Assembly (NCBI GenBank): GCA_050084985.1
Contig: JBITNC010000001.1
Span: 77,190,001-77,254,000, forward strand
Direction of reading: 5' to 3'
Length of the DNA stretch: 64,000 bases
From: Nageia nagi
Taxonomy: Eukaryota > Pinophyta
Shown here: one piece after another, positions 46,360 to 58,277 of the stretch
Layout of the letters: every line of letters starts with the position of its first letter
Numbering within the stretch: the first letter of the stretch is position 1
Program-made: the position numbers and the translations under genes
Notes under the pieces: model-generated
The model's database searches: none
The model's input: only the letters and a program-made list of their open reading frames with translations
Told to the model about the DNA's origin: nothing

Positions 46360-47016
46360 GATAACACCCCTGAAATAATCATCAATGCATGCAATAATAG
46401 TGCATCCATTAATAACAACCAATATATCATTATCTTCAGCCCCAAAATTGATAAAAAGTGTAGTCTCTATAGTGTAAACAATGACCATTAATATGTTACT
46501 AGAAAAAGGTAATATGGTTGCTTTCATGATAACATTAACAACCTTCCAAACATGAATTACAAACCCTAATAATGTAATGCCCTTTCCTCCAATGTATGTA
46601 GTCCCTATTCCCCATTTAGGGAGCATTACAAATGCTCTCATGATAATAATACAAATGAAAAAATCATTTGTTATCCTAAATAATTTTTTGATAGTATTTT
46701 GAGTAAGCATTGCTTTATACAATTCTCCATTGGCATCCAAATCATCCCACAGTAAGATAATTTCTTCCATCCACACACAATCCTTCTTTCTATTGTTACT
46801 AAGGTTCAAACTTAAATTAGAAATGATGTCATATTTTTCCAAAGGTAGGTGTCCACCCTTCAAGCTTACAAGCTCATGAATCAAGTGTGCAAATTCCCTC
46901 CATGTACCTCCTAATCTCATGTGCTCCATCCCAAATGCATAAAAGGGTTCAATATACCTCTTCGAAGTTTCCAAATCTGGTGCATCCTCTTTCATGATAG
47001 GCATGTTTCTCTTCAA
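46354..47016 (-). CDS. Unrecognised 220-residue open frame in element D, downstream of protease
   Basis: Open on the minus strand from 47016 to 46354, its end lying in the target duplication and edge of the solo LTR, so the original end is lost. Visible words: LGGTWREFAHLIHELVSLKG, CVWMEEIILLWDDLDANGEL. The first 110 residues look like a soluble protein; the rest is hydrophobic and may just be open by chance. It sits where RT would be expected in a complete Gypsy element but has no RT motif. I do not recognise it. It could be a distorted piece of pol or an accessory frame. Confidence 0.4.
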   Translation of the reverse strand: MKRNMPIMKEDAPDLETSKRYIEPFYAFGMEHMRLGGTWREFAHLIHELVSLKGGHLPLEKYDIISNLSLNLSNNRKKDCVWMEEIILLWDDLDANGELYKAMLTQNTIKKLFRITNDFFICIIIMRAFVMLPKWGIGTTYIGGKGITLLGFVIHVWKVVNVIMKATILPFSSNILMVIVYTIETTLFINFGAEDNDILVVINGCTIIACIDDYFRGVIC

Positions 47017-47518
47017 GATCCTCCAAGTGTGACATACCTCTTCTAAATATGAATGTGCAAGGCTACTTCATGGATCCATAAAGGCCAAATGCTCCATACT
47101 CAAAACTAAAAATGTCTTCCACCATGCATCCTCTCCCAAGGATAGTGTGAGGTGTCCTTTACCTAAACATCCACCCTCCAACACCCTTTCCAATCTACTA
47201 GATGAGACTTATGGAAAATAGTCCTTGATGCCTTGCAAGGTGTAATTTTTTGAATCAACTTTAAATTTCATCACTAATTTATGATAGTTGGAATGAATAT
47301 CCCCTAAATTATACAACTGCTAAACTCCTAGTATCAAATGCAGGATACCATCTAATGGATAGACATATAATTCTTTCCTTGCCACGTAGTATTGGATCTT
47401 CACTCCAAAATTCTTTACTATCTTATTGCACAATGTGAGTTTCCCGTTCGCATTGGTGACATGAAAACATTCAAACCCATTAGTCTTTATCTCCTTCTTA
47501 CTTAAAACCCCTCATAAA

Positions 47519-47800
47519 TGAAATTAGTTGTTGCTCCCATATCTATCAACACCATGACCTCCTATTTTTAGCTTGTCTCTTGACCTTTAGTGTGAAATAT
47601 TTGGAGATTCCATAAAGTGATGTTATCATCCCTCTTATGATTTCCTTACTGCTAGGATTTGGATGCCTAATAGTGGTCAGTCCCAAATATGGTGGCTCTA
47701 TATCTAACTCTATATATGAATCATCATCCTCTAAAATGACTTTAATATAGTGAACTTGACCTTTCCCCATGCATCTATGCCCACACTCCAAAGGTTTCTT
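47519..47800 (-). pseudogene. Element D gag zinc knuckle and aspartic protease
   Basis: CFTCKKPLECGHRCMGKG (about 47755-47810) is a C-x2-C-x4-G-H-x4-C-like knuckle of Gypsy gag. About 75 codons later VMVLIDMGATTNFI (about 47519-47562) is the retropepsin active site; the usual D-S/G-G-A is D-M-G-A. The frame shifts between the two parts. Confidence 0.83.
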
Positions 47801-49596
47801 GCATGTGAAACATAATTTTTTTTTACCTCATTTCCCTCCTTATGGTTGTGTCCATCATTTCATCAAATGTTTGGATTATATTCTTCCCCTTACTAATGGT
47901 GCTTCCTTCCATTGTTCCCTTCCCTAATATGCTAGATCTAGGAAGAGGAATGGTGGGTCATGATATCATCATAGATGTCTCCAAAGTCAATACCCTTTTG
48001 ACTTCATCCTATAAAAGCATGGGTAATAAGGCCTTCACCATTCACTTCAAAGGCTCCATCAATCATTTCATGAAGAGAAACATCATCCTCTTCTCTAAAA
48101 TGATTTGGACCATTATTGAAATCTATTGAAACTCTGCAACATAATCTTCTATTGATCATGTTTACTTTATTATTGTCAGATTTTGTAAATAGTCATCCTC
48201 ATCCTTATGATCAAATTAATCCACTCTTTTGATAAAATTAATCCACTATACATTTACTAAACTCATCAAATAAAGTGATAGATATATGCCCTTAGGTGAT
48301 CAAACCATGGTTCCACTAGTCATATACTATTCCATCAAAGTGAATGGTGGAAATCCATACAGTGTCCTCCTTAATCAAGGGGTTAATAGTGAAGTAGGTT
48401 TGAAATTTCTACAACCACACCTTAATTATTATATTTCTTCCATTGTATCCTAAAATTTATGCTTATCATGGACTAAAGTGGATAAAAAAGTTAATTGTAC
48501 ACATAAACTTCAAGTATACATAACTATACTTTTCTTAATTAGAATTAGACAAGAATTATTATAAAAGTATGGGTAAAACTATAAATAATAATTCAAAAAT
48601 TTACAAGAATGATAACAAACCCTAAGTGCATCTAATGTGGGTAGAGGGACCTCCAATTTATGCCTCTTAAGGCACCTAAATGATCTTGGAGTGAGGTGCC
48701 TCATTCTAAATGATAATGTGAGCCCCCTAGTCCCCATATCAATGAAGACAATAAAGTATATAATGCCTATTATGCAAATGCTTATGATTAAATGATATTT
48801 AAACAATTTTTATTATGGAATCAAATAATTTAGATTTATCTTCACATGTTTTGATGGACAAATGTGAAATCTAGTGCTTCAAAACCTATAAAAGCTCAAA
48901 ACCTATGAAATTGTAAGATTTTTAAATATCCTTGGATCTATGTAAAATATAAGTTTAAACCATGTACTAATGCTTGTATGGCTTCAAGTTAAATTTTTTA
49001 TGATGGAAATGCAATTTAAGATGAATTTAGCCTAAAAAAATATACTAAATGCATACAAATTTGTTGTAGGATACAAAGGTGAAGCATACCAAGTTTTTCC
49101 ATGAATGAAGTGTCTCCAAACCTGCAAAAACCTTGAATATACAAGCATATTCGAAATGTAAAGTGATATTTTCAACAATAATATTACCATAAGGATTGTA
49201 GCATGAAGATGTTAAGCTTGTAGTAGTGAGAGATCCTTCAAAAGCATGTAACCCTTGAATATCTTTAAAACCCTAACCTTTAAACCCTTTGAATCAATCT
49301 TGGAGCAAATTTTATGAGCATAAATCACAATTGTGCAATTAAAATAATGAATTAGGATAATAATGAGCCAAGAGAGGGAATTCTATTTTGACATTGAGTT
49401 ATATACCTCTTTTGATAACTTAAGTGAATAAAACTAGATACCCATTTTTTGCATTTTATTTGAGTTTAAGTTAATTTAGCTTCTTTTCCATACTTGAAAA
49501 TTTTATTTTGCATAGTTATACATTAAGAATAAATAAAAAAAATGAATTAAATATTTCAATGCATTAAAATCATCTTATTCAAAAAAGTATTATTTT
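47691..49596 (-). repeat. Internal duplication in element D, copy 1
   Basis: About 1.9 kb collinear with 55535-57358. Shared words include 'atgaatcatcatcctct', 'atgctagatctaggaagagg', 'caaagtcaa.ac.cttttga', 'agtccccatatcaatgaa' and 'gatccaagagagggaattct'-type text. It includes gag coding sequence (EFQ, ISIMVQ, EKRMMFLFMK, LMEPLK, MVKALLP on the minus strand, about 47990-48170). Confidence 0.87.
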
Positions 49597-49601
49597 TCAA
49601 T

Positions 49602-49667
49602 GTCTACATTTTGCCCTTGTTGGACTAGCTCTTTTGCAGAAAAAGACTTAGTTCAACAAGTGTAGAT
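49602..49667. repeat. Hairpin at the edge of duplication copy 1
   Basis: 'ttgttggactagctctttt' and 'aaaaagacttagttcaacaa' face each other over 'gcag', flanked by 'tctaca' and 'tgtaga'. It marks the point where the duplicated block ends and the middle region begins. Confidence 0.8.
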
Positions 49668-52317
49668 AGTTGGATGTTAGTTTAGAAAATCATTTTGAAC
49701 ATTTTAATATTATTTTTTGAACTTTGAACAAATTTGAATATTTGAACTATTTTGAAAATGTGAAAATTTAAATAAATATTCAAAGTAACATGAATGTACT
49801 TTCGATAATTCAAACTCTTAAACAATACATTCATGATGGAAAAAACTATAAAATTTGGAATAAATATGAATAGCAATTCAAATGTACTTTTTGAAAATTC
49901 GAACCCTAAACAATGTGTTCTTGGAGGTAAAAAATTGAAAAATTTGAAACAAATATGAATAATAATTCAAATGTACCTTTCAATAATTTGAACCCTAAAT
50001 AATGTGTTTGTGGAGGTAGGACTGCGAACCACTTATATAATTTTTGATGATAATGTATATCAAACCTATGCAAAGTATTTGTGATAACAAAATTTCCAAA
50101 ATAGTTATATAAGATTTGATTAATAATATATATCAAATTTAAGCAAAGTGTTCATGGAGGTAGGAATTTGAACCACTTATATAGTATTTGATGATTGTAT
50201 ACATCAAACCTATGCAAGTCATTCATGATGGAGTAAGCACATAGGCTAATTAATAAGAAAACAGTCTTGTTAAAAACTTTTGATAATTTAAACTTTTTGC
50301 AATTTAAAATAAAATCATTTTGCATTTGAAAATTTTGAAATCAAGTAGTTTTAACTTTGAAAACTTTTTGAAAATCATAAAATTTTGAAAAACTTTGAAC
50401 AATTTTGCTTTTTAAAATAAAAAAGTTTAAAATTTTGAAATAAAACTTTTTGAGATTTGAAATAAAATATTTTTGCATTTGAAATTGAAACTTTGCAATT
50501 TTGAATTCAAATTTTGAAAATTGAAACTTTTTATATGTGCATTATGAACAAATTTTGCCCAATATAGGTGTATATGTTTGTAGGCTCATAGACCTACCCA
50601 ATATTCAAACGATGATTTGAAGACAAGTATGTAGTTATGGATGTAAGTATGTACACTTATACAATGTTGAGGAACAAGGGTAAAATATAAAATATATACC
50701 AATAATAAATCAATGTAGGATATGCCTAAATTTATGGTAGCATGAAACAAATCATATGCACCAGCTCAAAATCAGTGTGTGCAAGTGTGGAAAGAGAAAC
50801 CTTTCTTTCCAATGTGGTATGTTTTGCGGGTGTAAAAACCCAATATGGAAGGATGCATAGATCTACCTATATTCAAACATTTATACATTTCAAAATGAAA
50901 TTATGTGATGGTTTTGATCCAAAATATATGTGTTTTCATGTATCCATAAGTTGTAGGGTTTAGGTATTGATTCATGTAAGATATGTGCTTTGACTTCCCC
51001 CTTAAATGATGGTTTGATGGATGAACAAAGTGAATTTTGACAAAGAATCAATTGATTTATAAGGTAAGCATATTTTGAAATTTTTAGATTTTAGTATTTT
51101 TTGTTGAAGTTTTTAGAAACTTTGAACTTTTGATATTTTGAAATATTTAAATTTTTATACATTTTAAAAATATTCTGATTTTTAGATTCTTTGAAAATAT
51201 TTTGATTTTTAGACATTTTGAAGGTACTTATATTTTGATCAATGTTTGTATGATAATGCTCAATGATATTTCGCTAACCAAGAATGGTTTATGAATATGG
51301 ATATGAAACCTACCAAGATGTTGGGAGACACATGTGAAATTCTCTCAAAGATAAGATCAATATTGGATATTCAAACTTATGGAAATATATGAAATGCTAG
51401 ACTTATAACATTTTATAGCTCAATGATGTGGTCATAATAATGCTGACTTTGCCCCAATTTATGGAAAGGAAAGCAATACAACAATTTTTTCCCATGTTTA
51501 ATGGATCATAAAGATGAAAATGCTTAGGATAACCTTGCTCCATGTTGAATGGATCACAAGGGATTGCACTCAAGATACTTATGAAGGATAGTGAATTATT
51601 TACCCCATGTTTAATGAATTGCAAAGAAATGCTCCCCTTACCCCATGTTGAATGGATTGTAAGGAGGATAAGGCTAATGGTATGACCACAATGCTAGAAT
51701 GATACCTTTGCCCCATGTTAAATAGAAAGCAAAGGATTACTCAAGGATAATGCTAAAGCCAATGTATATGATAGGCTACCAATATACTACGATAGGGTGT
51801 TATTGATCTTGATTTAAGATAATTAATACTTCACCTTTCAAACAATGGAAGATGGATGAACAAGGTGTATTCAACAAAACATCATTATTCATTTATAAGT
51901 TCGTATTGATCATATTATATTTATGTATTGAAAGCTTTTATTTAGTTAATATGCCAAACTAGCTCTCTATTTGCTTGCTTTTTAATCAATTCATTTGCTC
52001 AAATTTTTTCCCTTATTTACTATTTATGTTATTTATTTTTATTTTTGTATTTTTAATACCCAAAGGGCAACACCATGGTTATACACAATGGTTATATACA
52101 ATGGATACACAATGGCTATATACAGCAAGTTATGGACAACAATATGATACAATTAATATGTCAAGATCATGTGTAATGTGGGATATGAGTGACTTTTTCC
52201 TACCTCGAAGCATCCACTACTAGATAACAGCAGGAGAGGAGTAGGCTTTAGTATCAACTCCATTGTTTCCAATATGATAATGCCATATGTTGGTGCTCAA
52301 CACTTATTTATTTTTTT
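49668..52317. other. Repeat-rich non-coding middle of element D
   Basis: 49793-50020 holds 2.6 units of about 90 bp ('aaatgtac.tttc.ataattcgaaccctaaacaatgtgttc'). 50026-50230 holds three units of about 70 bp ('gaaccacttatata..atttgatgat'). 50270-50540 is low complexity built on 'aattttgaaa'. 51490-51735 has five irregular copies of 'ccccatgttgaatggattgcaagg'. No gene is recognisable. Confidence 0.7.
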
Positions 52318-53357
52318 CCAACAAGTTCATGGAGAACTTGTTTCAATCTCTTGCATCCATTGGTACTATGTCCTTTGACCATATGATAGTCACAAAATTT
52401 GTCTTCTTTGTACCAAGGTCTTTTTCAAGCATATGGTTTGTGCTTTACTTTGGGTAATGTTATGAGATTTTCTTTAAGCAACCTTTGCAATATTTTCAAT
52501 GGAATTTCTTCCAAAGTAATAAGATCTTATGCTTTTTGTTGTTGTCATTGTCCCATTTGATTTGGGTGTATCTATGCACTAGTTGGACTTTGCAATAGAG
52601 CTTATTATGCATCCTTAACTTGTACTTGAAGTTGAGCATCTCGATACAATTGTGCCACAAGATTTTGCAATGTATCAACATTTTGTTGAGCTTTCGAATT
52701 TTGTGATACATTTTGAGCTGAGTAATTTGGTGCACCAAATGAATTTGAATTTGAAGCTTATGGTGCACTTGAAATATCAAAGAAAGGTTGCGGTGCACTT
52801 TGTTGATTTTATCCAAAATATGTACTTTATATATTTTGAGATTTTTGAAATGGATCCATTTGTTATTGAGAGGTGGAAACAATAGATCTTTGAAATTGCA
52901 CCTTTTGAAGATTTATTTGCTCTTGGCAAGTTTGATTATTATTACTTTGAAATTGCATGCAAAGACCTTACTTGATTGGAATTTATAGCATTTGAACATT
53001 TGTAGAGGCTTGACTTAATTGTTGAGAAAAATCCAAATCTTGAGAGAAAGTTGGATATGAGTCACTTGCTCCATGTTGATTAGGTTGATTTTGTTGCTTT
53101 TGGCTTTGTTAAGATAGACTAAGTTGTTGGGTCAAAGTATTATGCACTTGTTTCATTACCTTTACTAGCTCATTAGGTGTAAGTCATTGAAATGTTTGGA
53201 GAGCTTTTGCAAATCCAATGGACTGATTATCAACATTAAGAGTTGGCTCTTCCTTTACCTCACTTGGATTACTCTTTTTCTTTTGAGCTCTTGTTTCAAC
53301 CATTCCTACAATAGAATCCTCATACCAAACTGGATTCTCGGATGAATCGAAATCCAT
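52318..53357 (-). pseudogene. Second Gypsy gag relic (E) inside element D
   Basis: A start at 53355-53357 gives MDFDSSENPVWYEDSIVGMV then ETRAQKKKS. The stretch QNLVAQLYRDAQLQVQVKDA follows after several stops, and KFCDYHMVKGHSTNGCKRLK then QVLHELV ends it (52318-52422), the C-x2-H...G-H-x4-C knuckle that closes gag in some Gypsy elements. It differs from the D gag, so it belongs to another element inserted in D or to a chimaera. Confidence 0.78.
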
Positions 53358-54659
53358 TTTAAAAGACTACAAGGAGGAACTTTTACACACAATGAGTACA
53401 AATGAAGCAAAACTTGCCAAACAAAAATGGAAACAAACACAAAACACCAAGCTTAGAATATGTTCAAATTTAATCTTGTTGTATTGTTGATGCAAATTAT
53501 CCAATCATTTAATATGAAGGTGCAAGTCTATATGAATATGTCAACTATCAGAGATAACAATTTTTGATTATTTTTCTAATTACTTTTTTATTCATATTTG
53601 ATTTTTATTTTTTTTAGTTTGATATATTTTAAATGCAATTATTTTTTCGACACAACCTTGTTTATGTTTCCCTAGATAAATGATACTAGATAAGTGTTTA
53701 ATAAGGTAAAGGCTCAATATTCTAAGGTTGTGAAATGTTTTACAAGGTTTCTCAAGTACCCTTCATATGAAGCTATCTCAAATGGATGGGGCTCCCACTT
53801 CGAATTTCAACTTCAAGTAAGGGTTAGGCCATAGTAATGAAGTCCACATGCCCTAGCAACTCTCTAGGAATGTGATGGATTATATTGTGAAAAAGCAAAT
53901 ATAAGATGCAATACTATGATGATATGCACACTACTCCCTCAAGATGCTTTGTAATCCCACCCAATTTATGCTCTTTTTCCAAACTTTTTTTTCTTTTTGA
54001 ATGAAAATAAAATGAAATGACAATTTCAGATGCACACAACAAAGAACACTCATATCCTAACAACAAGCAAACCCTTATCCAAGATATAAATTTTACATCC
54101 AAAGTAGTTTTCTTATTGATGCAACAATACCCCCCAAGAATGATTGCATATTCACTAAGACAAAACACAAAATGAAAGCAAGCCTAGGATGCACAAAGCA
54201 ATGAAACAGTATGAACTAGGCGCTAAAAGTGATTCAAAGTCTTACTTGGGCTACAATGTTCCTTCTAGATTCAAGGTGTAAAGCTTAATTGGTTACATGC
54301 CCCTCCCAAGGGAGGGAGCTTTCAAAAACTATGCCAACTACCAAGGCAAATTTGAAAGGTATTTTTTAGATCAGGGAAATTATAATAATAGGCTAGCAAA
54401 TTTAGGTGCACACTTTAGCGCAAGTGTAACCACACCCCCTAGGCCTTTACAAGACCACACTTGGTTGTGATAAGACAAAAAATTCAAAGCTACTACAAAT
54501 TTTGACTAAGAAATCGAAAAGTTTGAGCCCACTAGTCCTAGGCACAGTCAAACATGCATCTAGTTTGATTTTTCTTTGAGAAAAACATCTCTTTATTTTG
54601 GGGCACAGTCGAACTTGTGTCTCATCTGACTTTTTTATGAGCAAACAAGCTCTCTATTT
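53358..54659. other. Unassigned, leader side of relic E
   Basis: No coding sequence recognised; T-rich at 53560-53660. The LTR of relic E, if any, was not identified. Confidence 0.4.
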
Positions 54660-55030
54660 CAAGGTGCAGCGCACTTGGGAGGCAATTGGAGGATGAAAAA
54701 TGCTAAGTTATGGGGTGTAGTGCATCTAGGGTTTAGCTATTGAGGTGCAATGCACCTGGGGTTGAGGCACAATGCACCTAGTAACCTTGATGTGGGGCAT
54801 AGTGCACTTAAGGATTAGTGTTCAAGAGCAATGCATGTGGGGGCAAGGTGTAGTACACCTAGGGTTAGTTGTCGAAGCATAATGCACCAAGAGGCAAGGC
54901 ATACTACACCTAGTAACCTTGATGTGGGGTGCAGTGCACTTGAGGATCAATGTTTGGGCATAATGCGCTTGCAGGCAAGGTTTAGTATTCCTAGGAGTTA
55001 GTTTTTGAGGTGTAGTACACCTGGGTAACT
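54660..55030. repeat. Minisatellite built on GGTGCAATGCACCT-like palindromes
   Basis: About a dozen copies of a 14-bp near-palindrome (variants ggtgtagtacacct, ggcacaatgcacct, ggtgcagtgcactt) alternate with G-rich spacers. A higher-order unit of about 133 bp starts twice with 'cacctagtaaccttgatgtgggg' (near 54775 and 54908). Confidence 0.85.
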
Positions 55031-55157
55031 AGGTATTTTGAGCTCAAAAACTCAATCTACAATGTATATCTCTATTTTGGGGCCTAATGCACCTATTACA
55101 AGGCATAAGTTGGACTACGCTTAGGCTAAAATTGTTGAGTTTGAGCACTAAAACCTC

Positions 55158-55534
55158 ATGTCTAATCCATCCCTCTCATGGGATTCACTTGTCCAAATTT
55201 TTCTTAAAAACAACTATGAATTCCTAAGGCTTTACAAATTTAACCCATTTAGATGGGTAAAAACCAAAAATCAAGAAACTCCAAAATGTAAGAAAAACTT
55301 GAAAAAACAAGACAAAAGTGAAGAGAACACCAAATCCAATGAAATGCTTGTCTTCACATCAAGTCCACCATTTAATGTACCCCAAAATTTACGCTTATTA
55401 TGGACTAAAGTGTATAAACAAGTTAGTTTTACACATAAACTTCAAGTATACATAAATATGCTTTTCTTAATTAAAAATAGACAAGAACAGTGGTAAAGGT
55501 ATGGTTAAAACTATAAAGAATGATTCAAATCTAG
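55158..55534 (+). repeat. Partial third copy of part of the element D duplication
   Basis: 55378-55534 matches 48445-48600 and 56210-56345 ('ggactaaagtg.ataaacaagttagtttt', 'ttcaagtatacataa'). It joins directly to the start of copy 2 at 55535, so the block was rearranged, not simply duplicated. Confidence 0.8.
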
Positions 55535-57358
55535 TGGCTCTAGATTTAGCTTTAGATATGAATCATCATCCTCTGAGATGACGATTGCTTACATGTGAAA
55601 CACAATTTTTTATCTTAGTTCCCTCCTAGTGGATGTGCCCATCCTCTCATTAGACATTTAGGTTTGATTCTTCCCCTTATTGATGGTGCTTCATTCCAAT
55701 GCTCCTTTCCCTAACATGCTAGATCTAGGAAGAGGAATGGTGGGTTGTGATCTCATCATAGATGGATCCAAAGTCAACACTCTTTTGATGGCATCATATA
55801 AAATTTTGGGTAACAAGGCCTTAACCATACCTTTCAAGTGCTCCATCAATCCTTTTATTAAGAGAAACATCACCCTCTTCTTTGAAATGCTTAGGACCAT
55901 TACTGTAATTCATTGAAAGTGTACAACATAATCTTCTACTGATATTTTTGCTTTACTATTGTCATATTTTGTAAGTAGTCTTCCTTATCCTTCTAATTAA
56001 ATTGATCCACTATCCATTTACTAAACCCATCACAGGAAGTGATAGACATATTTCCTTAGGTAATCACACCATGGTGCCACCAGTCATATGCTATGACATC
56101 CAAGTGAATGGTGGAAAACCCTACGATATCCTCCTCAATCAAGGGGCTAAGAGTGAAGTAGGTTTGCAATTTATGCAACCACCCCCTAGTTTTCATCTTG
56201 ATTCATTTGTACTTTGTAATTTACACTTAATGTGGACTAAAGTGCATAAACAAGTTAGTTTCACATATATACTTCAATTATACATAAATATGTATTTCCT
56301 AATTAGAATTAGACAAGAATTATGGTTAAAACTATAAAGAATGATTCAAAACTTTGCAAGAATGATAACAAAACCTAAGTGCATCTAATGTGGGTAGGGG
56401 GACCTCAAATTTAGTCCCCTTAAGGCACCTAAATGAGTTTGGAGTGAGTTTCCACACTCCAAATGGAAAATGTGATCCCCCTAGTCCCCAAATCAATGAA
56501 TACAACAAAGTATATAATGTCTATTGTGCAAATGTTTATGCCTAAATGATCTTTAAATAATTTGTATTGTAGAATCAAATAATTTAAATGGATCTTTACA
56601 TGTATTGATGGACAAATATGAAATCTAGTGCTTCAAACCTTATGAAAACTCAAAACCTATGAAATTGAAAGATCTTTAAAGATCTTTGGATCTATGAGAT
56701 CCTAGGATACCCACAAGATCAAATGTAACTTTAAACCATGTACTAATGCTTGTATGGATTAAAATTAAATATTCTATTATGGAAATGCAATTTAAGATGA
56801 ATTTAGCCTAAGAAAATATACTAAATGCAGACAAATTTATTATAGGATACAAAGGTGAATCATCCCAAGCTTTTACATGGTTGAAGTGTCTCCAAACCTG
56901 CAAAAACCTTGAATATACAAGCATATTTGAAATTTAAAGTGAGCTTTACCACAAGGATTGTAGCATGAAGATGTTGAGCTTGTAGTAGTGAGAGATCCTT
57001 TAAAAGCATGTAACTGTTGAATATCTTCCAAACCCTAACCTTCAAACCCTTTGAATCAATATTGGAGCAAATGTTAGGAGCATAAATCATAAGTGTGCAA
57101 TTGCAATATTGTATTAGGATAATAATGATCCAAGAGAGGGAATTCTATTTTGACATTAAGTTATATACCTCTTTTGATAACTTAAGTCAATATAGCTAGA
57201 TACCCACTTTTTTCACTTTATTTGAGTTTAAGACGATTTAGCTCCTTTTTCATATTTGAATATTGATTTTGCAGAGTTAGAAATTAAGAATAAATCAAAA
57301 TAATTAATTAAGAATTTTAATGCATTAAATTCATCTCATTCAAAAAAGTATTATTTTC
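55535..57358 (-). repeat. Internal duplication in element D, copy 2
   Basis: Collinear with 47691-49596 but lacking about 65 bp that hold the gag zinc knuckle in copy 1. The gag frame at 55691-55900 reads KKRVMFLLIKGLMEHLKGMV then KALLP. The + strand of both copies is also open over comparable stretches. Confidence 0.87.
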
Positions 57359-58262
57359 GATATCAACATCCTCCATCAAACAATGACACTTGCATCCTAC
57401 TCAATTTCTTTTGTAGATATCGCTTTTCTTCCCTAAGTCCACTCTATGAGTAATTTCCACTCACCTTCTTGCCCAAGATCTCTAAATAACTTTAAAACCT
57501 TACCTCATTTTTAAACTTTGTTGTATTCATGGAATATTCTCAAAACAATCGATTCAACTCCAACGGTGATACCAAGCTCGTATTAACCTCATGCTTAGGG
57601 AGAAATATGTGTCATGGGCTTATGTGAAGGATGCGCCAACTTGGATATGTCACCTTCAAAATACCTATGTATCAATGCATCTCCCATGAATGGATCCTTG
57701 GTGGATCCATATATGAATAGTGAAATTCCAAATCCCTTCATATCTCTGACAAATCTAGACTTCAGCATGGGAGATTATCCACCATGCAATCCTTGCTCAT
57801 GCCCTAGATCTCTAACAAATCCATATCTCTATAGTAATGTGTCTCCTATTATATTTTGCTCATGAGTTGAGGTGGATCTCTGAGTGTGTGGCATCCTATA
57901 AATTCCTTCCAAACCCTCACTCGCCTCTTAAGCCTCCCTCTTGGTTGTACATTCATTTTGTTGTTGCAATTGGATCACCAACAAGCCTAGGATGTTCATC
58001 AAATTATCATATATCTCATTTTATATGTCCTTAGGTTGTTCACTCCTTTCTTTACTCCTCTCACATTTCCTTGTTGTGTCATGCGCATCTCCCCTCTCCT
58101 ACATCATTCATCGAACTATACCTCAATTGCTCTCCTTAAGGATTTTTTTGCCTCTTCTCTTAATCTCCTTTATGGTGCCATAGGATTCCCCCTTAAGAGT
58201 TCCCTCAAATAATATTGATGGATATTTGGTCGCATCAAATACCCTCAGGATGGCAGGATGGA
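57359..58262 (-). other. Element D leader
   Basis: Region between the duplicated block and the PBS. Moderately GC-rich, with short open frames on the + strand only (57614-58183). No family recognised. Confidence 0.5.
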
Positions 58263-58274
58263 GCTCTGATACCA
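58263..58274 (-). promoter_or_regulatory. Primer binding site of element D
   Basis: Minus strand TGGTATCAGAGC, the initiator tRNA-Met PBS, three bases from the LTR. Confidence 0.92.
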
Positions 58275-58277
58275 CTA

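Noticed and set aside
49682-50136. Open frames rich in F, N, I and K
   Set aside because: AT-rich tandem repeats give such frames by chance; no domain.
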